Origin: Burkholderiales bacterium
Lineage (GTDB): Bacteria; Pseudomonadota; Gammaproteobacteria; Burkholderiales; Burkholderiaceae_C
Direction of reading: 5' to 3'
NCBI GenBank assembly: GCA_003963005.1
Contig: RXJW01000020.1
Coordinates: 1 to 48,507 of the forward strand
Length of the DNA stretch: 48,507 nt
The notes below the pieces were generated by a model that worked only from the letters and a program-made list of their open reading frames with translations, was not told the origin of the DNA and made no database searches. A program made the position numbers and the translations under genes. The first letter of the stretch is position 1. The number at the start of each line of letters is the position of its first letter. Of this stretch, positions 32,952 to 42,710 are shown piece by piece.

Positions 32952-34067
32952 CTAGAGCGAACAGGCGCTGGCCGGGCTGGGCACCGCGGTGTGCCGGCCG
33001 GTGAAGCGCGGGGCCTCGGGGCGGCCGAGGTCGAAGTGGGCGAGGTGGTCGCTGCGCTGGTTGCACACGTAGAGATGGCGGCCCACGCGGCAGGCGCTGC
33101 GTGGCGTGCTGCCGTGCACCCAGTGGTGGTCCAGCACCCGGGGCCGGCGCGGCTGCGCCAGGCTGATGACGGCCAGGCTGTCGTGCAGGCGGTTCAGCGC
33201 GTACAGGTGCCGGCCGCCGGGGGCCACCAGCAGGCCGGAGGCGTAGCTCGTGCCGACGAAGCCCGCGGGCAGCACGGGCGTCTCGTCCAGCAGGCGCGGC
33301 CCGGTCGGCGTCAGCTCCACCGTGGAGAGCGTCGACGATGTTTCCTGCAGCACGTACACCCAGCGCGGCTCCTGCGGGTGAAAGGCGAAGTGGCGCGGGC
33401 CCGACCCGGGGCTCAGCGCCAGGGCGAGCGGGGCCGACGTGGGCGCGCCCGGGGCCAAGGGCCACACCAGCAGCTGGTCCAGGCCCAGGTCCGTGCCCAG
33501 CAGCCAGCGGCCGTCCGGGCTGACGTCGATCATGTGGGCATGCGGGCCGTCATGGCCGCTGTTGGCCTGGCTGCCGGGGGGCGCCTTCTGCGGCCGGGTC
33601 GGGCCCGGGCGGCAGTCCGGCCCGTTGCAACTCGGCCAGCCCGCCGCCGCCCCGAGCGTGCCGTCGGCCGCCAGCGGCAGTGCCGCAAAACGGCCATCGC
33701 CGTAGTTCGCGACCCAGACATGGCCTGCGGCCACGGACAGGTGCGCCGGGCCGCGGCCGCCGCTGGGCTGGCGCTGGGCGAGGCTCAGGCGGCCGCCGGC
33801 ATCGGCGGTGTAGACCGCGACGGCGTCACCACTCTCCTCGGCCGCGTAGAGGCGGCCATCGTGCGCGGCGAGCCAGCTCGGGCTGTGTGCATTCGGCGTG
33901 ACGCCGGCCGGGCGCAAGCTGCCGTCGCTGGCCAGCGCGAAGCTGTGGAGGCCCTCGCCGAGTGGCGCGTACGTGCCGACGTGCAGGAATCGGGGCGCGA
34001 TGGAGGCGGTGGCGGTGAGCGGCATCAGGGCGGTGGCGGGCAGGCTGAGCAGTTGGCGTCGGTTCAT
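32952..34067 (-). CDS. Exported seven-bladed beta-propeller lactonase (6-phosphogluconolactonase-like)
   Basis: 371 residues. The N-terminus MNRRQLLSLPATALMPLTATAS has a twin-Arg pair and a short hydrophobic stretch, compatible with Tat export. The body consists of propeller blades typical of the lactonase family (FLHVGTYAPLGEGLHSFALASDGSL, PSWLAAHDGRLYAAEESGDAVAVYT, GPAHLSVAAGHVWVANYGDG, DGPHAHMIDVSPDGRWLLGTDLGLDQLLVW, GPRHFAFHPQEPRWVYVLQE). Cytoplasmic Pgl-type members hydrolyse 6-phosphogluconolactone. An exported copy may act on other lactones, so I give no symbol. It is first in a probable operon with creA. Confidence 0.87.
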   Translation of the reverse strand: MNRRQLLSLPATALMPLTATASIAPRFLHVGTYAPLGEGLHSFALASDGSLRPAGVTPNAHSPSWLAAHDGRLYAAEESGDAVAVYTADAGGRLSLAQRQPSGGRGPAHLSVAAGHVWVANYGDGRFAALPLAADGTLGAAAGWPSCNGPDCRPGPTRPQKAPPGSQANSGHDGPHAHMIDVSPDGRWLLGTDLGLDQLLVWPLAPGAPTSAPLALALSPGSGPRHFAFHPQEPRWVYVLQETSSTLSTVELTPTGPRLLDETPVLPAGFVGTSYASGLLVAPGGRHLYALNRLHDSLAVISLAQPRRPRVLDHHWVHGSTPRSACRVGRHLYVCNQRSDHLAHFDLGRPEAPRFTGRHTAVPSPASACSL

Positions 34068-34124
34068 GAAAGCGGGGTCGCGAGGGCCTTCAGACGGCCG
34101 GGGCCGTCGTGTGCCACGGCGCCA

Positions 34125-35069
34125 TCATCGGCCCACCACCTGCAGCAGCGCCGGCCGCACGCGCACCTGGACGTCGGCTGCCGCGGGCAGCGGCTCGCCG
34201 TCCAGCGCGAGCGGCACGCTGACCGGGCTGGTCAGGCGCAGGGCCTGGAAGCGGCCCAGGGCCACGCGCGGGTGGCGCAGGTGCTGGCCGCTCAGCAGCA
34301 GCGGCATCATGGTCAGTGCGCCCAGCCGGCCGAAGGCGCCGACGCGCAGCAGTTCCAGCGCGCCGTCGTCGATGCGCGCGCCGGGCGCCGCGGGCATGCC
34401 GCTGCCGTAGGTGGCGGTGTTCAGGGTGGAGGCGAACAGCATCGGGCCGTCGTGCAGCAGGGCACCGTCAACCTCGATGCGCAGCGGATAGACGCGCAGC
34501 CGGCTGATCTCGCTCAGCGTGGCCCAAAGGTAGCGCGGCTGGCCGCGCAGCCAGCGGGGCGATGCCTGGGCACGGATGGCGATGGCGGCGTCGAAGCCGG
34601 CGGTGAGGCTCGACATGAAGAGTCGCGGCGCCTGGCCGGGCAGGGTCAGCTCGCCCAGGTCCATCGCGCGGGCCGGCGCCTGCCGCGCGTGGGCCAGCGC
34701 ATCGCGCCAGCCGAGGCGGGCGAGGCCCAGGGCCCGGGCGAGGTCGTTGCCGGTGCCGCCAGGGAGCAGCGCGAGCTGCAACCGGCGCTCGACGAGGGCC
34801 GGCAGCAGTTGATGGACGGTGCCGTCGCCGCCCGCGATCAGGACGCGGCTGCCCTCGGGCAGCGCGAGCAGCTGCTGGCGGGCGGATGTGACGTCGTCGG
34901 GCAAGGCCAGCGGGATGTCCGGCAGGGCCTCGCGAAGCGGGGCGGCGAGGGCGGCGCAGCGGCCGTTGGCGGCGTGCGGATTGAGCAGGCACAGCGCCGG
35001 CAGGCCAGCCGGCGCGAGAGAAGAGGCAGTCACTCCGGGATTGAAGCGGGCCACAGCCGGCCGCGCCAT
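34125..35069 (-). CDS. Diacylglycerol/sphingosine kinase-family lipid kinase
   Basis: 314 residues from the ATG at 35069. The DAGK catalytic fold is clear: LCLLNPHAANGRC near the N-terminus, the nucleotide-binding GGDGTVHQLLPAL, and LLPGGTGNDLARALGL. The C-terminal beta-sandwich (FASTLNTATYGSGMPAAPGARIDDGALELL) is present. Family members phosphorylate lipids such as diacylglycerol, or make related phospholipids. It is cytoplasmic or membrane-peripheral. It is divergent from a diguanylate cyclase gene with an 86-bp gap. Confidence 0.9.
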   Translation of the reverse strand: MARPAVARFNPGVTASSLAPAGLPALCLLNPHAANGRCAALAAPLREALPDIPLALPDDVTSARQQLLALPEGSRVLIAGGDGTVHQLLPALVERRLQLALLPGGTGNDLARALGLARLGWRDALAHARQAPARAMDLGELTLPGQAPRLFMSSLTAGFDAAIAIRAQASPRWLRGQPRYLWATLSEISRLRVYPLRIEVDGALLHDGPMLFASTLNTATYGSGMPAAPGARIDDGALELLRVGAFGRLGALTMMPLLLSGQHLRHPRVALGRFQALRLTSPVSVPLALDGEPLPAAADVQVRVRPALLQVVGR

Positions 35070-35155
35070 CGGCGCAGACCCTGGCGCACGAGCCCGGAGA
35101 GCCTGCCTACACTGCAGCGCAGACAACGCAGTCAACCCGGGGCCGTGGTCTACGC

Positions 35156-36346
35156 ATGACACTGCATGTACCGACGCTGGTGCTCATCCTGGTGGTGGGC
35201 TTCGGCCTGCTCACCGTGCAGCTCGGGATGGCGGAGCGGGGAGCGCTCAACCGTGGCGACCTGCAGCGCCTTCGCTGGGGGGCGCTGGCCTTCAGCCTCG
35301 GCTTCGGGTGCTTTGCGCTGCGGGCGTGGCTGCCGCCGGCCGTGGTGTTGTTGGCCGGCAACTGGCTGCTGATCGGCGGCCTGGGCAGCGTGGCGGCGGC
35401 CGTGTGGCGCCACCTGTTCAACCGCGGACTGCCGGTATGGCACCACTGGCTCGCCGCGATGGCGGTGCTCGTCACGCCATGGGTGCTGGACGCGTCGACG
35501 CCGGTGCGGGCTGCGACGATGTCCAGCGTGATGGGCGGGCTGCTGCTTCCGTCGGCCGTGGTCGCGCTGCGCCGGGGCTGGCGGGCCGAGCGGAGTTTCC
35601 GCGTGGTCGCGCTGATGCTCGCGCTGGCCTGCGCGATGCTCTGGCTGCGTGTGCTGCTGGCGCTGTGGTGGCGGCAGACGGCACCCGCGCAAGGCGAGCC
35701 GTGGTTGAGCTGGACGAGCATCGTCTTCATGCTCGCCTTCATGGCCGTGCTGGCCGCAGGATTCGGCTTCGTGCTGGCCACGTTCGAGCGCATGGCCAGC
35801 CAGATGCGTGAACTCGCCAGCGTCGACGGGCTCACCGGCGCCTGCAACCACAACACCACCGTGTCGCTGCTCGCCCATGCGATGGAGCGGGCGCGGCGCG
35901 AAGGGCAGCCGGTGGCCTTCGTCATGTTGGACCTGGACCATTTCAAGCGCGTCAACGACCGCCACGGGCATGCCGTGGGCGACCAGGTGCTCAAGGCCGT
36001 GGCCGCGTGCACGCGCGCCCGGTTGCGCGGGTCGGACGTGCTCGGCCGCCTCGGCGGCGAGGAGTTCGCCCTCGTGCTGCCGGCCACCGGTGCCACTGGC
36101 GCGCGCCACCTGGCCGAGCAGGTGCGCCTGGCCGTGGAGGCGCTGGCGCTCACCGGCGATGCCGGTCGACCGCTGCAGGTGACGCTCTCGGCCGGCGTGG
36201 CTGAGGCCGCGCCCGACGACACGCCGGAGACGCTGATGCACCTGGCCGACAAGGCGCTCTACCAGGCCAAGCAGCAGGGCCGCAACCGCGTGGTGGTGGC
36301 CGACGAGTGGATGCGCCATTCGACGCTGCAGTCGGTGCTGGGCTAG
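35156..36346 (+). CDS. Membrane diguanylate cyclase (GGEEF)
   Basis: 396 residues. About six hydrophobic helices fill the first ~215 residues (TLVLILVVGFGLLTVQLG, WLPPAVVLLAGNWLLIGGL, FMLAFMAVLAAGFGFVLA). The catalytic domain starts at SVDGLTGACNHNT. FVMLDLDHFKRVNDRHGHAVGD carries the metal and guanine sites, GGEEF is intact at 300-304, and RGSD five residues before it is the RxxD product-inhibition site. It should make c-di-GMP with feedback control. The membrane sensor is of unknown ligand. It is divergent from the lipid kinase gene. Confidence 0.95.
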   Translation: MTLHVPTLVLILVVGFGLLTVQLGMAERGALNRGDLQRLRWGALAFSLGFGCFALRAWLPPAVVLLAGNWLLIGGLGSVAAAVWRHLFNRGLPVWHHWLAAMAVLVTPWVLDASTPVRAATMSSVMGGLLLPSAVVALRRGWRAERSFRVVALMLALACAMLWLRVLLALWWRQTAPAQGEPWLSWTSIVFMLAFMAVLAAGFGFVLATFERMASQMRELASVDGLTGACNHNTTVSLLAHAMERARREGQPVAFVMLDLDHFKRVNDRHGHAVGDQVLKAVAACTRARLRGSDVLGRLGGEEFALVLPATGATGARHLAEQVRLAVEALALTGDAGRPLQVTLSAGVAEAAPDDTPETLMHLADKALYQAKQQGRNRVVVADEWMRHSTLQSVLG

Positions 36347-36383
36347 GAGTCGGCGCGGGTGCCACGCTCTGCCGCGCAGACGC

Positions 36384-36980
36384 CTAGCAGGCCTCGTACT
36401 TCCAGTGCCGCGCCTTGCCCTCGGCCAACCACTCGGCGGCCTGGGCGATGCGCCGGGCGCGCGTGTCTGCCCGCTTGGCCTCCAGCACCCATTCGAGGTA
36501 GTCGCGCTGCTTGCTCGGCGCGAAGGCATCGAAGTGCTGGCGGGCGCCCGGCGTCGCGTCCAGCGTGGCGGCGAAGTCGGCAGGCATGGTCAGCACGGCC
36601 CGTGCCGGGCGATCCGCCTTGCGGGCGCGCGGGGCGCCAGCCTGCAGCAGCGCGGCCGCGGCGCGGATCTGGCGGCGCAGTTCGGCGCGGGACGGCAGAT
36701 CGCTCATCGCGGTGATGCGACCGTAGTCGCCCATCGCACCCGGCTGCCCCGGCTCGGCACCTTCGCGGGCCCAGAACCCGAAGGCGCAATGCGCCTTGAA
36801 GGCCGACATGCCGCAAAGCAGCTGGCCGTCCAGCAGGAAGTGCGGGCGGCTCCACTTGATCGTCTCCTCGACGTCGGGGCAGGCGGCATGCACGTCCTCG
36901 CGCAGCCGGGCGAGGATGGGCTGCGCGAAGGCCGGCGCGGCCGCCAGGTAGGCGTCGATACGCGGGTCGGGGATGGCCAT
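36384..36980 (-). CDS. YdeI/OmpD-associated family protein with DUF1801 domain
   Basis: 198 residues, cytoplasmic. The N-terminal half is DUF1801-like (YLAAAPAFAQPILARLREDVHAACPDVEETIKWSRPHFLLDG). The C-terminal half carries the YdeI/OmpD-associated signature (MPADFAATLDATPGARQHFDAFAPSKQRDYLEWVLEAKRADTRARRIAQAAEWLAEGKARHWKYE). The biochemical role is unknown; relatives are linked to stress or bacteriocin tolerance. It is divergent from a lytic transglycosylase gene with 47 bp between starts. Confidence 0.88.
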   Translation of the reverse strand: MAIPDPRIDAYLAAAPAFAQPILARLREDVHAACPDVEETIKWSRPHFLLDGQLLCGMSAFKAHCAFGFWAREGAEPGQPGAMGDYGRITAMSDLPSRAELRRQIRAAAALLQAGAPRARKADRPARAVLTMPADFAATLDATPGARQHFDAFAPSKQRDYLEWVLEAKRADTRARRIAQAAEWLAEGKARHWKYEAC

Positions 36981-37027
36981 GAGGCCAGTCTAGACTTCCG
37001 CCCCTTGCGTGTTCTCCGGACAGACCC

Positions 37028-38029
37028 TTGCGACGCCTCGTGCCCCTGCTGCTGCTGGCTGCTTCGTCAGGCTGGGCTCAATTGCCTGCGTTGACGCTGG
37101 AGCAGTTGCCTCGCCCGAGCATGCCGCCCGGTGAACGGGGGCCGGTGGTGCCGGCGCAGGTGGAGCGCTGGCGCCAGGAGGCCAAGGCGCTGGAGTACGG
37201 CGACGGCGTGCCACGCAACGAGGTGGCTGCGGCCAAGCTCTACTGCCGTGCGGCCCGCTACGGCGACGCCGAGGCCCAGTTCAGCCTGGGCTGGATGCTC
37301 ACCAACGCCCGCGGCATCCAGCGCAACGATGCGGAAGCGGCTCACCTGTTCGCCGCCGCCGCCGAGCAGGGCCTGGAGCAGGCGCAGAACATGCTCGACA
37401 AGATGGGCGGCACGCCGCTGGGCGACCCGCCGCCTTGCCTGCGCCCGCCGGAGACCGATCCGCCGCTGGCCGTGGCGCCACCGCCCCCGCCGCCGACGCG
37501 CAGCGGCAAGGGGCCGGCACCGGTGTCGCTGTGGGCCACGCTGCCCTTGCCGCCGCACGCGCCGCCGGCCATCGTCAACTACGTGAAGGTGCTCGCGCCG
37601 GAGTACCAGCTGTCGCCCGCCCTGGTGCTGGCCGTGATGGCCACCGAGTCCAACTTCGACCCGCTGGCGGAGTCGCCCAAGAAGGCCCAGGGCCTGATGC
37701 AGCTGCTGCCCGAGACGGCGCTGCGCTTCAAGGCGACGCGGCTGCGCGACCCGGCCCAGAACATCCGCGCCGGCATGGCCTACCTGCGCTGGCTGCTGGC
37801 CTACTACGAAGGCGACGTCATGCTGGCCCTGGCCGGCTACAACGCCGGCGAGAAGGCCGTGGACCGCTATCTTGGTGTGCCGCCGTATGCGGAAACGCGG
37901 CTTTACGTGCGCAAGATCATGGCGGCCGTGGGCGGGCAGCGGCTCCATCCCTTCGATGCCACCGCCACGCCGCCGTCACCCATGGTGCTGCGGGTGAAAA
38001 CGGCCATGCAGTCGCTGCAGGCGCGCTGA
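37028..38029 (+). CDS. Exported lytic transglycosylase with Sel1-like repeats
   Basis: 333 residues. Translation starts at TTG (37028), which leads straight into a signal peptide (MRRLVPLLLLAASSGWAQ). Two Sel1-like repeats follow (AKLYCRAARYGDAEAQFSLGWMLTNARGI and the next), then a Pro-rich linker. The SLT domain has catalytic Glu in MATESNFDP, the KKAQGLMQLLPETA motif and LALAGYNAGEKAVDRYLG. It cleaves peptidoglycan to 1,6-anhydro-muropeptides in the periplasm. The Sel1 repeats probably bind a partner protein. Normal full length. Confidence 0.93.
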   Translation: MRRLVPLLLLAASSGWAQLPALTLEQLPRPSMPPGERGPVVPAQVERWRQEAKALEYGDGVPRNEVAAAKLYCRAARYGDAEAQFSLGWMLTNARGIQRNDAEAAHLFAAAAEQGLEQAQNMLDKMGGTPLGDPPPCLRPPETDPPLAVAPPPPPPTRSGKGPAPVSLWATLPLPPHAPPAIVNYVKVLAPEYQLSPALVLAVMATESNFDPLAESPKKAQGLMQLLPETALRFKATRLRDPAQNIRAGMAYLRWLLAYYEGDVMLALAGYNAGEKAVDRYLGVPPYAETRLYVRKIMAAVGGQRLHPFDATATPPSPMVLRVKTAMQSLQAR

Positions 38030-38120
38030 ATCGGCCGGTCCGCGTGAAGTAAATCATGCTGCCAGGGGGGGCCACCGTCCGGGCAGGCTCCGGCGCAGGC
38101 ATCGTGCGGGCGGAGCTAAA

Positions 38121-39278
38121 TTGCCCATGGAAACCCTGCACGTCGACACCCTGCTGAGCGTCTACCAGTTGGTCACCGCCATGCTGGCGGTGGCCACGCT
38201 GGGCGGCGCCTGGCAGTTGAAGGCGGAGCCCGCGCTGCGCTTCTGGGCCGCCGCCTTCGCCGCATCCGCGCTGACCCAGACGGCACGCGCCATCGCCATG
38301 GGCACGGACGCTGCTCGCCCCTGGCTGGCCATCGGCCATCTCGGCGGCATGCTGAGCGCCTTGTTCGTGCTGCTGGGGCTGCGGGTGTTCCTGGGCCATC
38401 CGCTGCGTTGGCGCTGGCCGGTGGCGTCAGCGGCGGCCGTGTGTGTGGCGGCACCCGTGCTGGTCAGTCAGGTGGGCGCGCTGTGGCCCTCCCTGATGCT
38501 CACGTTGCTCGCCAGTGCGCTGCTCACCGCACCCGCCGCACGCTTGGCGCAACTGGCGTGGCGGCGACAGCCCGGGTTTCCGATGCTGCTGATGTCGACG
38601 ATGCTGCTGCTGAGTGCCGTGGTGGAAACCGCGCGCAGCGTCGCCGTCTTCCCGGCGGCTGTTCCCACCCGTGAGCTGGCCGTGCAGTACAACGCGATCG
38701 GGCTGCTGGCGACGATCGGCCTGGTCATCGGGCAGGCCCTGGCCATGCTGCTGCTGCTGCAGGACCGGGCCCTGCGCCAGATCGAAAGACTGATCGAAGT
38801 CGACGTGTTGACCGGTCTGCTCAACCGCCGCGGCTTTGACGAGCGCCTGCGGCGCCTGCTGCAGCGCGGCGGTCCCCAGTTGCCCGTGCTGGCCGTGCTG
38901 GACGTGGACCACTTCAAGCGCATCAACGACACGCACGGCCATGCGGTGGGCGACGCGGTGCTGAGCACCATCGGCGAGCGCCTGCGCGAGACCTTGCGTC
39001 CGCTGGACCTGGCGGTTCGCCTCGGCGGCGAAGAATTCGCCGTGATCTGGGCCCAGCCCGAGCCGGGGGGGGAGGCGCGGCTGGGCGAGCGGCTGCGCGA
39101 GGTCGTGGCCGGTGAATCCTTCGTGACAACAGCAGGACCGCTCACCGTCACGGTGAGCGTGGGCGTGGCACGCGCGCGGGCCAGCTGCGAGGCGCCGGAA
39201 GCCGTCTTCAGCCGCGCCGACGCCGCGCTGTACGAAGCCAAGCGCGCCGGCCGCGATCAGGTGAAGCTCGCGGCCTGA
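38121..39278 (+). CDS. Membrane diguanylate cyclase (GGEEF)
   Basis: 385 residues. The start is TTG at 38121 (GGAG five bases upstream) or ATG at 38127. About seven hydrophobic helices span the first ~215 residues (YQLVTAMLAVATLGGAW, GGMLSALFVLLGLRVFLG, LLATIGLVIGQALAMLLLL). The cyclase domain has DVLTGLLNRRGF, VLDVDHFKRINDTHGHAVGD, an intact GGEEF at 302-306, and RPLD as the RxxD inhibitory site five residues before it. It is predicted to be an active, feedback-inhibited c-di-GMP synthase, the second canonical one within 4 kb. It is convergent with icmF, with an 18-bp gap. Confidence 0.95.
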   Translation: MPMETLHVDTLLSVYQLVTAMLAVATLGGAWQLKAEPALRFWAAAFAASALTQTARAIAMGTDAARPWLAIGHLGGMLSALFVLLGLRVFLGHPLRWRWPVASAAAVCVAAPVLVSQVGALWPSLMLTLLASALLTAPAARLAQLAWRRQPGFPMLLMSTMLLLSAVVETARSVAVFPAAVPTRELAVQYNAIGLLATIGLVIGQALAMLLLLQDRALRQIERLIEVDVLTGLLNRRGFDERLRRLLQRGGPQLPVLAVLDVDHFKRINDTHGHAVGDAVLSTIGERLRETLRPLDLAVRLGGEEFAVIWAQPEPGGEARLGERLREVVAGESFVTTAGPLTVTVSVGVARARASCEAPEAVFSRADAALYEAKRAGRDQVKLAA

Positions 39279-39296
39279 CGACGCGCCTGCGCGGCG

Positions 39297-42200
39297 TCAC
39301 ATGCTGCGGCGGTACTGGCCGCCCACCTCGAACAGCGCGCCGGTGATCTGGCCCAGCGAGCATACGCGCACCGCGTCCATCAGCACGTCGAACACATTCC
39401 GGTTCTCGATGACGGCCTGCTGCAGGCGGACCAGCATCGCCGGGGCCTCGGCGGCGTGGCGGCGGTGGAAGTCCGCCAGGCGGGTGAGCTGGGACTGCTT
39501 CTCTTCCTCGGTCGAGCGGGCCAGCTCGATGTGCTCGGGCACGGGGTCACCCTTCGGGTTGCGGAAGGTGTTCACGCCGATGATCGGGTACTCGCCGGTG
39601 TGCTTGAGCATCTCGTAGTGCAGGCTTTCCTCCTGGATGCGCCCGCGCTGATAGCCGGTTTCCATCGCGCCCAGCACGCCACCCCGCTCGCTGATGCGTT
39701 CGAACTCGGCGAGCACCGCTTCCTCCACCAGCTCGGTCAGCTCGTCGATGATGAACGCGCCCTGGCTCGGGTTCTCGTTCTTGGCCAGGCCCCACTCGCG
39801 GTTGATGATGAGCTGGATGGCCATCGCGCGGCGCACGCTGTCTTCGGTCGGCGTGGTGATGGCCTCGTCGAAGGCGTTGGTGTGCAGCGAGTTGCAGTTG
39901 TCGTAGATGGCGATCAGCGCCTGCAGCGTCGTACGGATGTCGTTGAAGGCGATCTCCTGCGCATGCAGGCTGCGGCCCGACGTCTGCACGTGGTACTTCA
40001 GCTTCTGGGAGCGTTCGTTGGCGCCGTAGCGGTCGCGCATCGCCACGGCCCAGATGCGGCGGGCCACGCGGCCGAGCACGGTGTACTCCGGGTCCATGCC
40101 GTTGCTGAAGAAGAAGCTCAGGTTGGGCGCGAAATCATCGATGTGCATGCCGCGCGCCAGATACGCCTCCACGAAGGTGAAGCCGTTGGAGAGCGTCAGC
40201 GCCAGCTGGCTGATCGGGTTGGCGCCGGCCTCGGCGATGTGATAGCCCGAGATCGACACCGAGTAGAAGTTGCGCACGTTGTGGTGCACGAAGTACTCGG
40301 CGATGTCACCCATCACCTTCAGCGAGAACTCGGTCGAGAAGATGCAGGTGTTCTGGCCCTGGTCTTCCTTCAGGATGTCGGCCTGCACCGTGCCGCGCAC
40401 GTTGGCGAGCACCCAGTCCTTGATCTTGGCGGCCTCGTCGGCCGTGGGGTCGCGGCCGTTGTCGGTGCGGAACTTCGCCAGGTTCTGGTCGATGGCGGTG
40501 TTCATGAACATCGCCAGGATGCTCGGCGCCGGGCCGTTGATCGTCATCGACACCGAGGTGCTCGGGTTGCATAGGTCGAAGCCGTCGTACAGCACCTTCA
40601 TGTCGTCCAGCGTCGCGATGCTCACGCCGCTGTTGCCGACCTTGCCGTAGATGTCCGGCCGCGGGGCCGGGTCGGCGCCGTAGAGCGTGACCGAGTCGAA
40701 GGCGGTGGATAGGCGCTTGGCGGGCATGCCCTCGCTGACCAGCTTGAAGCGGCGGTTGGTGCGGAAGGCGTCACCTTCGCCGGCGAACATGCGGGTCGGG
40801 TCCTCGCCCTCGCGCTTGAACGCGAACACGCCGGCCGTGTACGGGAAGCTGCCGGGCACGTTCTCCAGCATCAGCCACTTCAGCAATTCACCGTGGCACT
40901 CGTAGGTCGGCAGCACGACCTTGCGGATCTTGGTGCCCGAGAGGCTTTGCGTGACGAGGGCGGTGCGGATTTCCTTGTCGCGGATCTTCACGACGTACTC
41001 GTCACCCGCATAGGCCTTGACCATGTCGGGCCACTGGGCGAGCAGCTGGCGGGCGTCGCCGTCGAGCTTGGTGCGGCGCTGCTCGGCGAGGTCGGCGAGT
41101 GCCGTGCGGGCGCCTTGCTTGTCAGGGTTGGCCAGCTGAAGCATCGTGCGGCTGGCTTCGAGCTGCTGGATCTCCCGGGCGAGCGAAGCCTGGCGGCGGG
41201 CGCGGGCCTTGTAGCTGCGCACGGTCTCGCTGATGTCGGCCAGGTAGCGCACGCGGTTGGGCGGCACGATGGGCGTCTGGTGCGTGCTGTGGCGGGTGCT
41301 CACGCGCGGCAGCCGGCCCTCGGCCAGCTTCAGCCCAAGGCCGCCGAGGCGCTCGCGCAGCGCCTGGTAGAGGGCGGTCACGCCGTCGTCGTTGAAGCGG
41401 CTGGCCATGGTGCCGAACACCGGCATCGTCTCGGGCGGCTGGCCGAAGGCTTCGCGGTTGCGCTGCACTTGCTTGGCCACGTCACGCAGGGCGTCGAGCG
41501 CGCCCTTGCGGTCGAACTTGTTGATGGCCACGAACTCGGCGAAGTCGAGCATGTCGATCTTCTCGAGCTGGCTGGCGGCGCCGAACTCGGGCGTCATCAC
41601 GTACATCGGCACGTCGACGAGCGGCACGATGGCGGCATCACCCTGGCCGATGCCGGAGGTCTCGACGATGACGAGATCAAAGCCGGCCACCTTGGCGGCG
41701 GCGATGACGTCCGGCAGCGCCGGGGAGATTTCACTGCCGAAGTCGCGCGTGGCGAGCGAGCGCATGAACACGCGCGGCCCGCTCTGCCAGGGCGAAATGG
41801 CGTTCATGCGGATGCGGTCGCCCAGCAGCGCGCCGCCGCTCTTGCGGCGTGACGGGTCGATGGAGACGAGGGCCACGCGCAGGGCGTCGCCCTGGTCCAG
41901 GCGCAGGCGGCGGATCAGTTCGTCCGTCAGGCTGGACTTGCCCGCGCCGCCCGTGCCGGTGATGCCGAGCACCGGGGTCTTGAGGCCCGCCGCCTGCGCG
42001 CGCAGGGCGTCGACGGTGGCGCCGTCGGCCTTGCCGTTCTCCAGCGCGGTGAGGAGCTGGGCCAGCGAGCGCCAGGCCGATTCGGTGTGGCCGGTGATGG
42101 CGGACAGGTCCTTGGGCGCATAGACGCTGAAGTCCTGGTCGGCCTTCATGACCATCTCGCCGATCATCCCTTGCAGGCCCATGCGCTGGCCGTCTTCGGG

Positions 42201-42587
42201 GCTGAAGATGCGCACGCCGTGCTCGGCCAGTTCGCGGATCTCGGCCGGCACGATCACGCCGCCGCCGCCGCCGAACACCTGGATGTGCGCGCCGCCACGT
42301 TCCTTGAGCAGCTGCACCATGTACTTGAAGTACTCGACGTGGCCGCCCTGGTAGGAGCTGATCGCGATGCCCTGGGCGTCTTCCTGCAGCGCGGCCGTGA
42401 CGACCTCGTCCACCGAGCGGTTGTGCCCGAGGTGGATGACCTCGGCGCCCATGTTCTGGAGGATGCGCCGCATGATGTTGATGGCGGCGTCGTGCCCGTC
42501 GAACAGGCTGGCGGCGGTGACGAAGCGGACCTTGTGGGTCGGGCGGTATTCGGCAAGCGCCTTGTAGTCGGCGGCGAGATCGGTCAT
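39297..42587 (-). CDS. icmF: Fused isobutyryl-CoA mutase (IcmF) with built-in GTPase chaperone
   Basis: 1096 residues from the ATG at 42587 (AGGAG six bases upstream). Domain order is that of IcmF. The B12-binding domain carries [12 protein letters not shown], with His as lower axial ligand. A MeaI-like GTPase follows (P-loop GTGGAGKSS near 210, [15 protein letters not shown]). The substrate-binding TIM barrel ends the protein ([38 protein letters not shown]). It interconverts isobutyryl-CoA and n-butyryl-CoA using adenosylcobalamin; some members also act on isovaleryl- or pivalyl-CoA. The internal GTPase gates cofactor loading. It links branched-chain and straight-chain acyl-CoA catabolism. 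A perfect 20-bp palindrome sits in its promoter. Confidence 0.96.
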   Translation of the reverse strand: MTDLAADYKALAEYRPTHKVRFVTAASLFDGHDAAINIMRRILQNMGAEVIHLGHNRSVDEVVTAALQEDAQGIAISSYQGGHVEYFKYMVQLLKERGGAHIQVFGGGGGVIVPAEIRELAEHGVRIFSPEDGQRMGLQGMIGEMVMKADQDFSVYAPKDLSAITGHTESAWRSLAQLLTALENGKADGATVDALRAQAAGLKTPVLGITGTGGAGKSSLTDELIRRLRLDQGDALRVALVSIDPSRRKSGGALLGDRIRMNAISPWQSGPRVFMRSLATRDFGSEISPALPDVIAAAKVAGFDLVIVETSGIGQGDAAIVPLVDVPMYVMTPEFGAASQLEKIDMLDFAEFVAINKFDRKGALDALRDVAKQVQRNREAFGQPPETMPVFGTMASRFNDDGVTALYQALRERLGGLGLKLAEGRLPRVSTRHSTHQTPIVPPNRVRYLADISETVRSYKARARRQASLAREIQQLEASRTMLQLANPDKQGARTALADLAEQRRTKLDGDARQLLAQWPDMVKAYAGDEYVVKIRDKEIRTALVTQSLSGTKIRKVVLPTYECHGELLKWLMLENVPGSFPYTAGVFAFKREGEDPTRMFAGEGDAFRTNRRFKLVSEGMPAKRLSTAFDSVTLYGADPAPRPDIYGKVGNSGVSIATLDDMKVLYDGFDLCNPSTSVSMTINGPAPSILAMFMNTAIDQNLAKFRTDNGRDPTADEAAKIKDWVLANVRGTVQADILKEDQGQNTCIFSTEFSLKVMGDIAEYFVHHNVRNFYSVSISGYHIAEAGANPISQLALTLSNGFTFVEAYLARGMHIDDFAPNLSFFFSNGMDPEYTVLGRVARRIWAVAMRDRYGANERSQKLKYHVQTSGRSLHAQEIAFNDIRTTLQALIAIYDNCNSLHTNAFDEAITTPTEDSVRRAMAIQLIINREWGLAKNENPSQGAFIIDELTELVEEAVLAEFERISERGGVLGAMETGYQRGRIQEESLHYEMLKHTGEYPIIGVNTFRNPKGDPVPEHIELARSTEEEKQSQLTRLADFHRRHAAEAPAMLVRLQQAVIENRNVFDVLMDAVRVCSLGQITGALFEVGGQYRRSM

Positions 42588-42610
42588 GGCTGTCTCCTGG
42601 CTTGGTGCGA

Positions 42611-42643
42611 ATTCTAGGACGCCAATTGACGTTAACGTCAATT
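42611..42643 (-). promoter_or_regulatory. icmF promoter with perfect 20-bp palindrome
   Basis: AATTGACGTTAACGTCAATT (42624-42643) is a perfect palindrome. On the minus strand it contains TTGACG as -35 (42636-42641), and TAGAAT (42611-42616) is a five-of-six -10 with a 19-bp spacer. Long 19-bp spacers are typical of promoters activated by MerR-family regulators. From memory, the operator resembles those described for the MerR-type LiuR regulator of branched-chain amino acid catabolism. The predicted transcript starts about 17 bases before the icmF ATG. Confidence 0.65.
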
Positions 42644-42710
42644 CAAGGCCGTGCCGCCTGCCGCGATGATGCGCACCTCGCCGCCATCGGCGGCCCAACG
42701 TTCCGACCGC

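Noticed and set aside
32838..35159. 773-codon plus-strand open frame opposite the lactonase and lipid kinase genes
   Set aside because: Antisense shadow. It has no recognisable domain, while both minus-strand genes carry clear family motifs.
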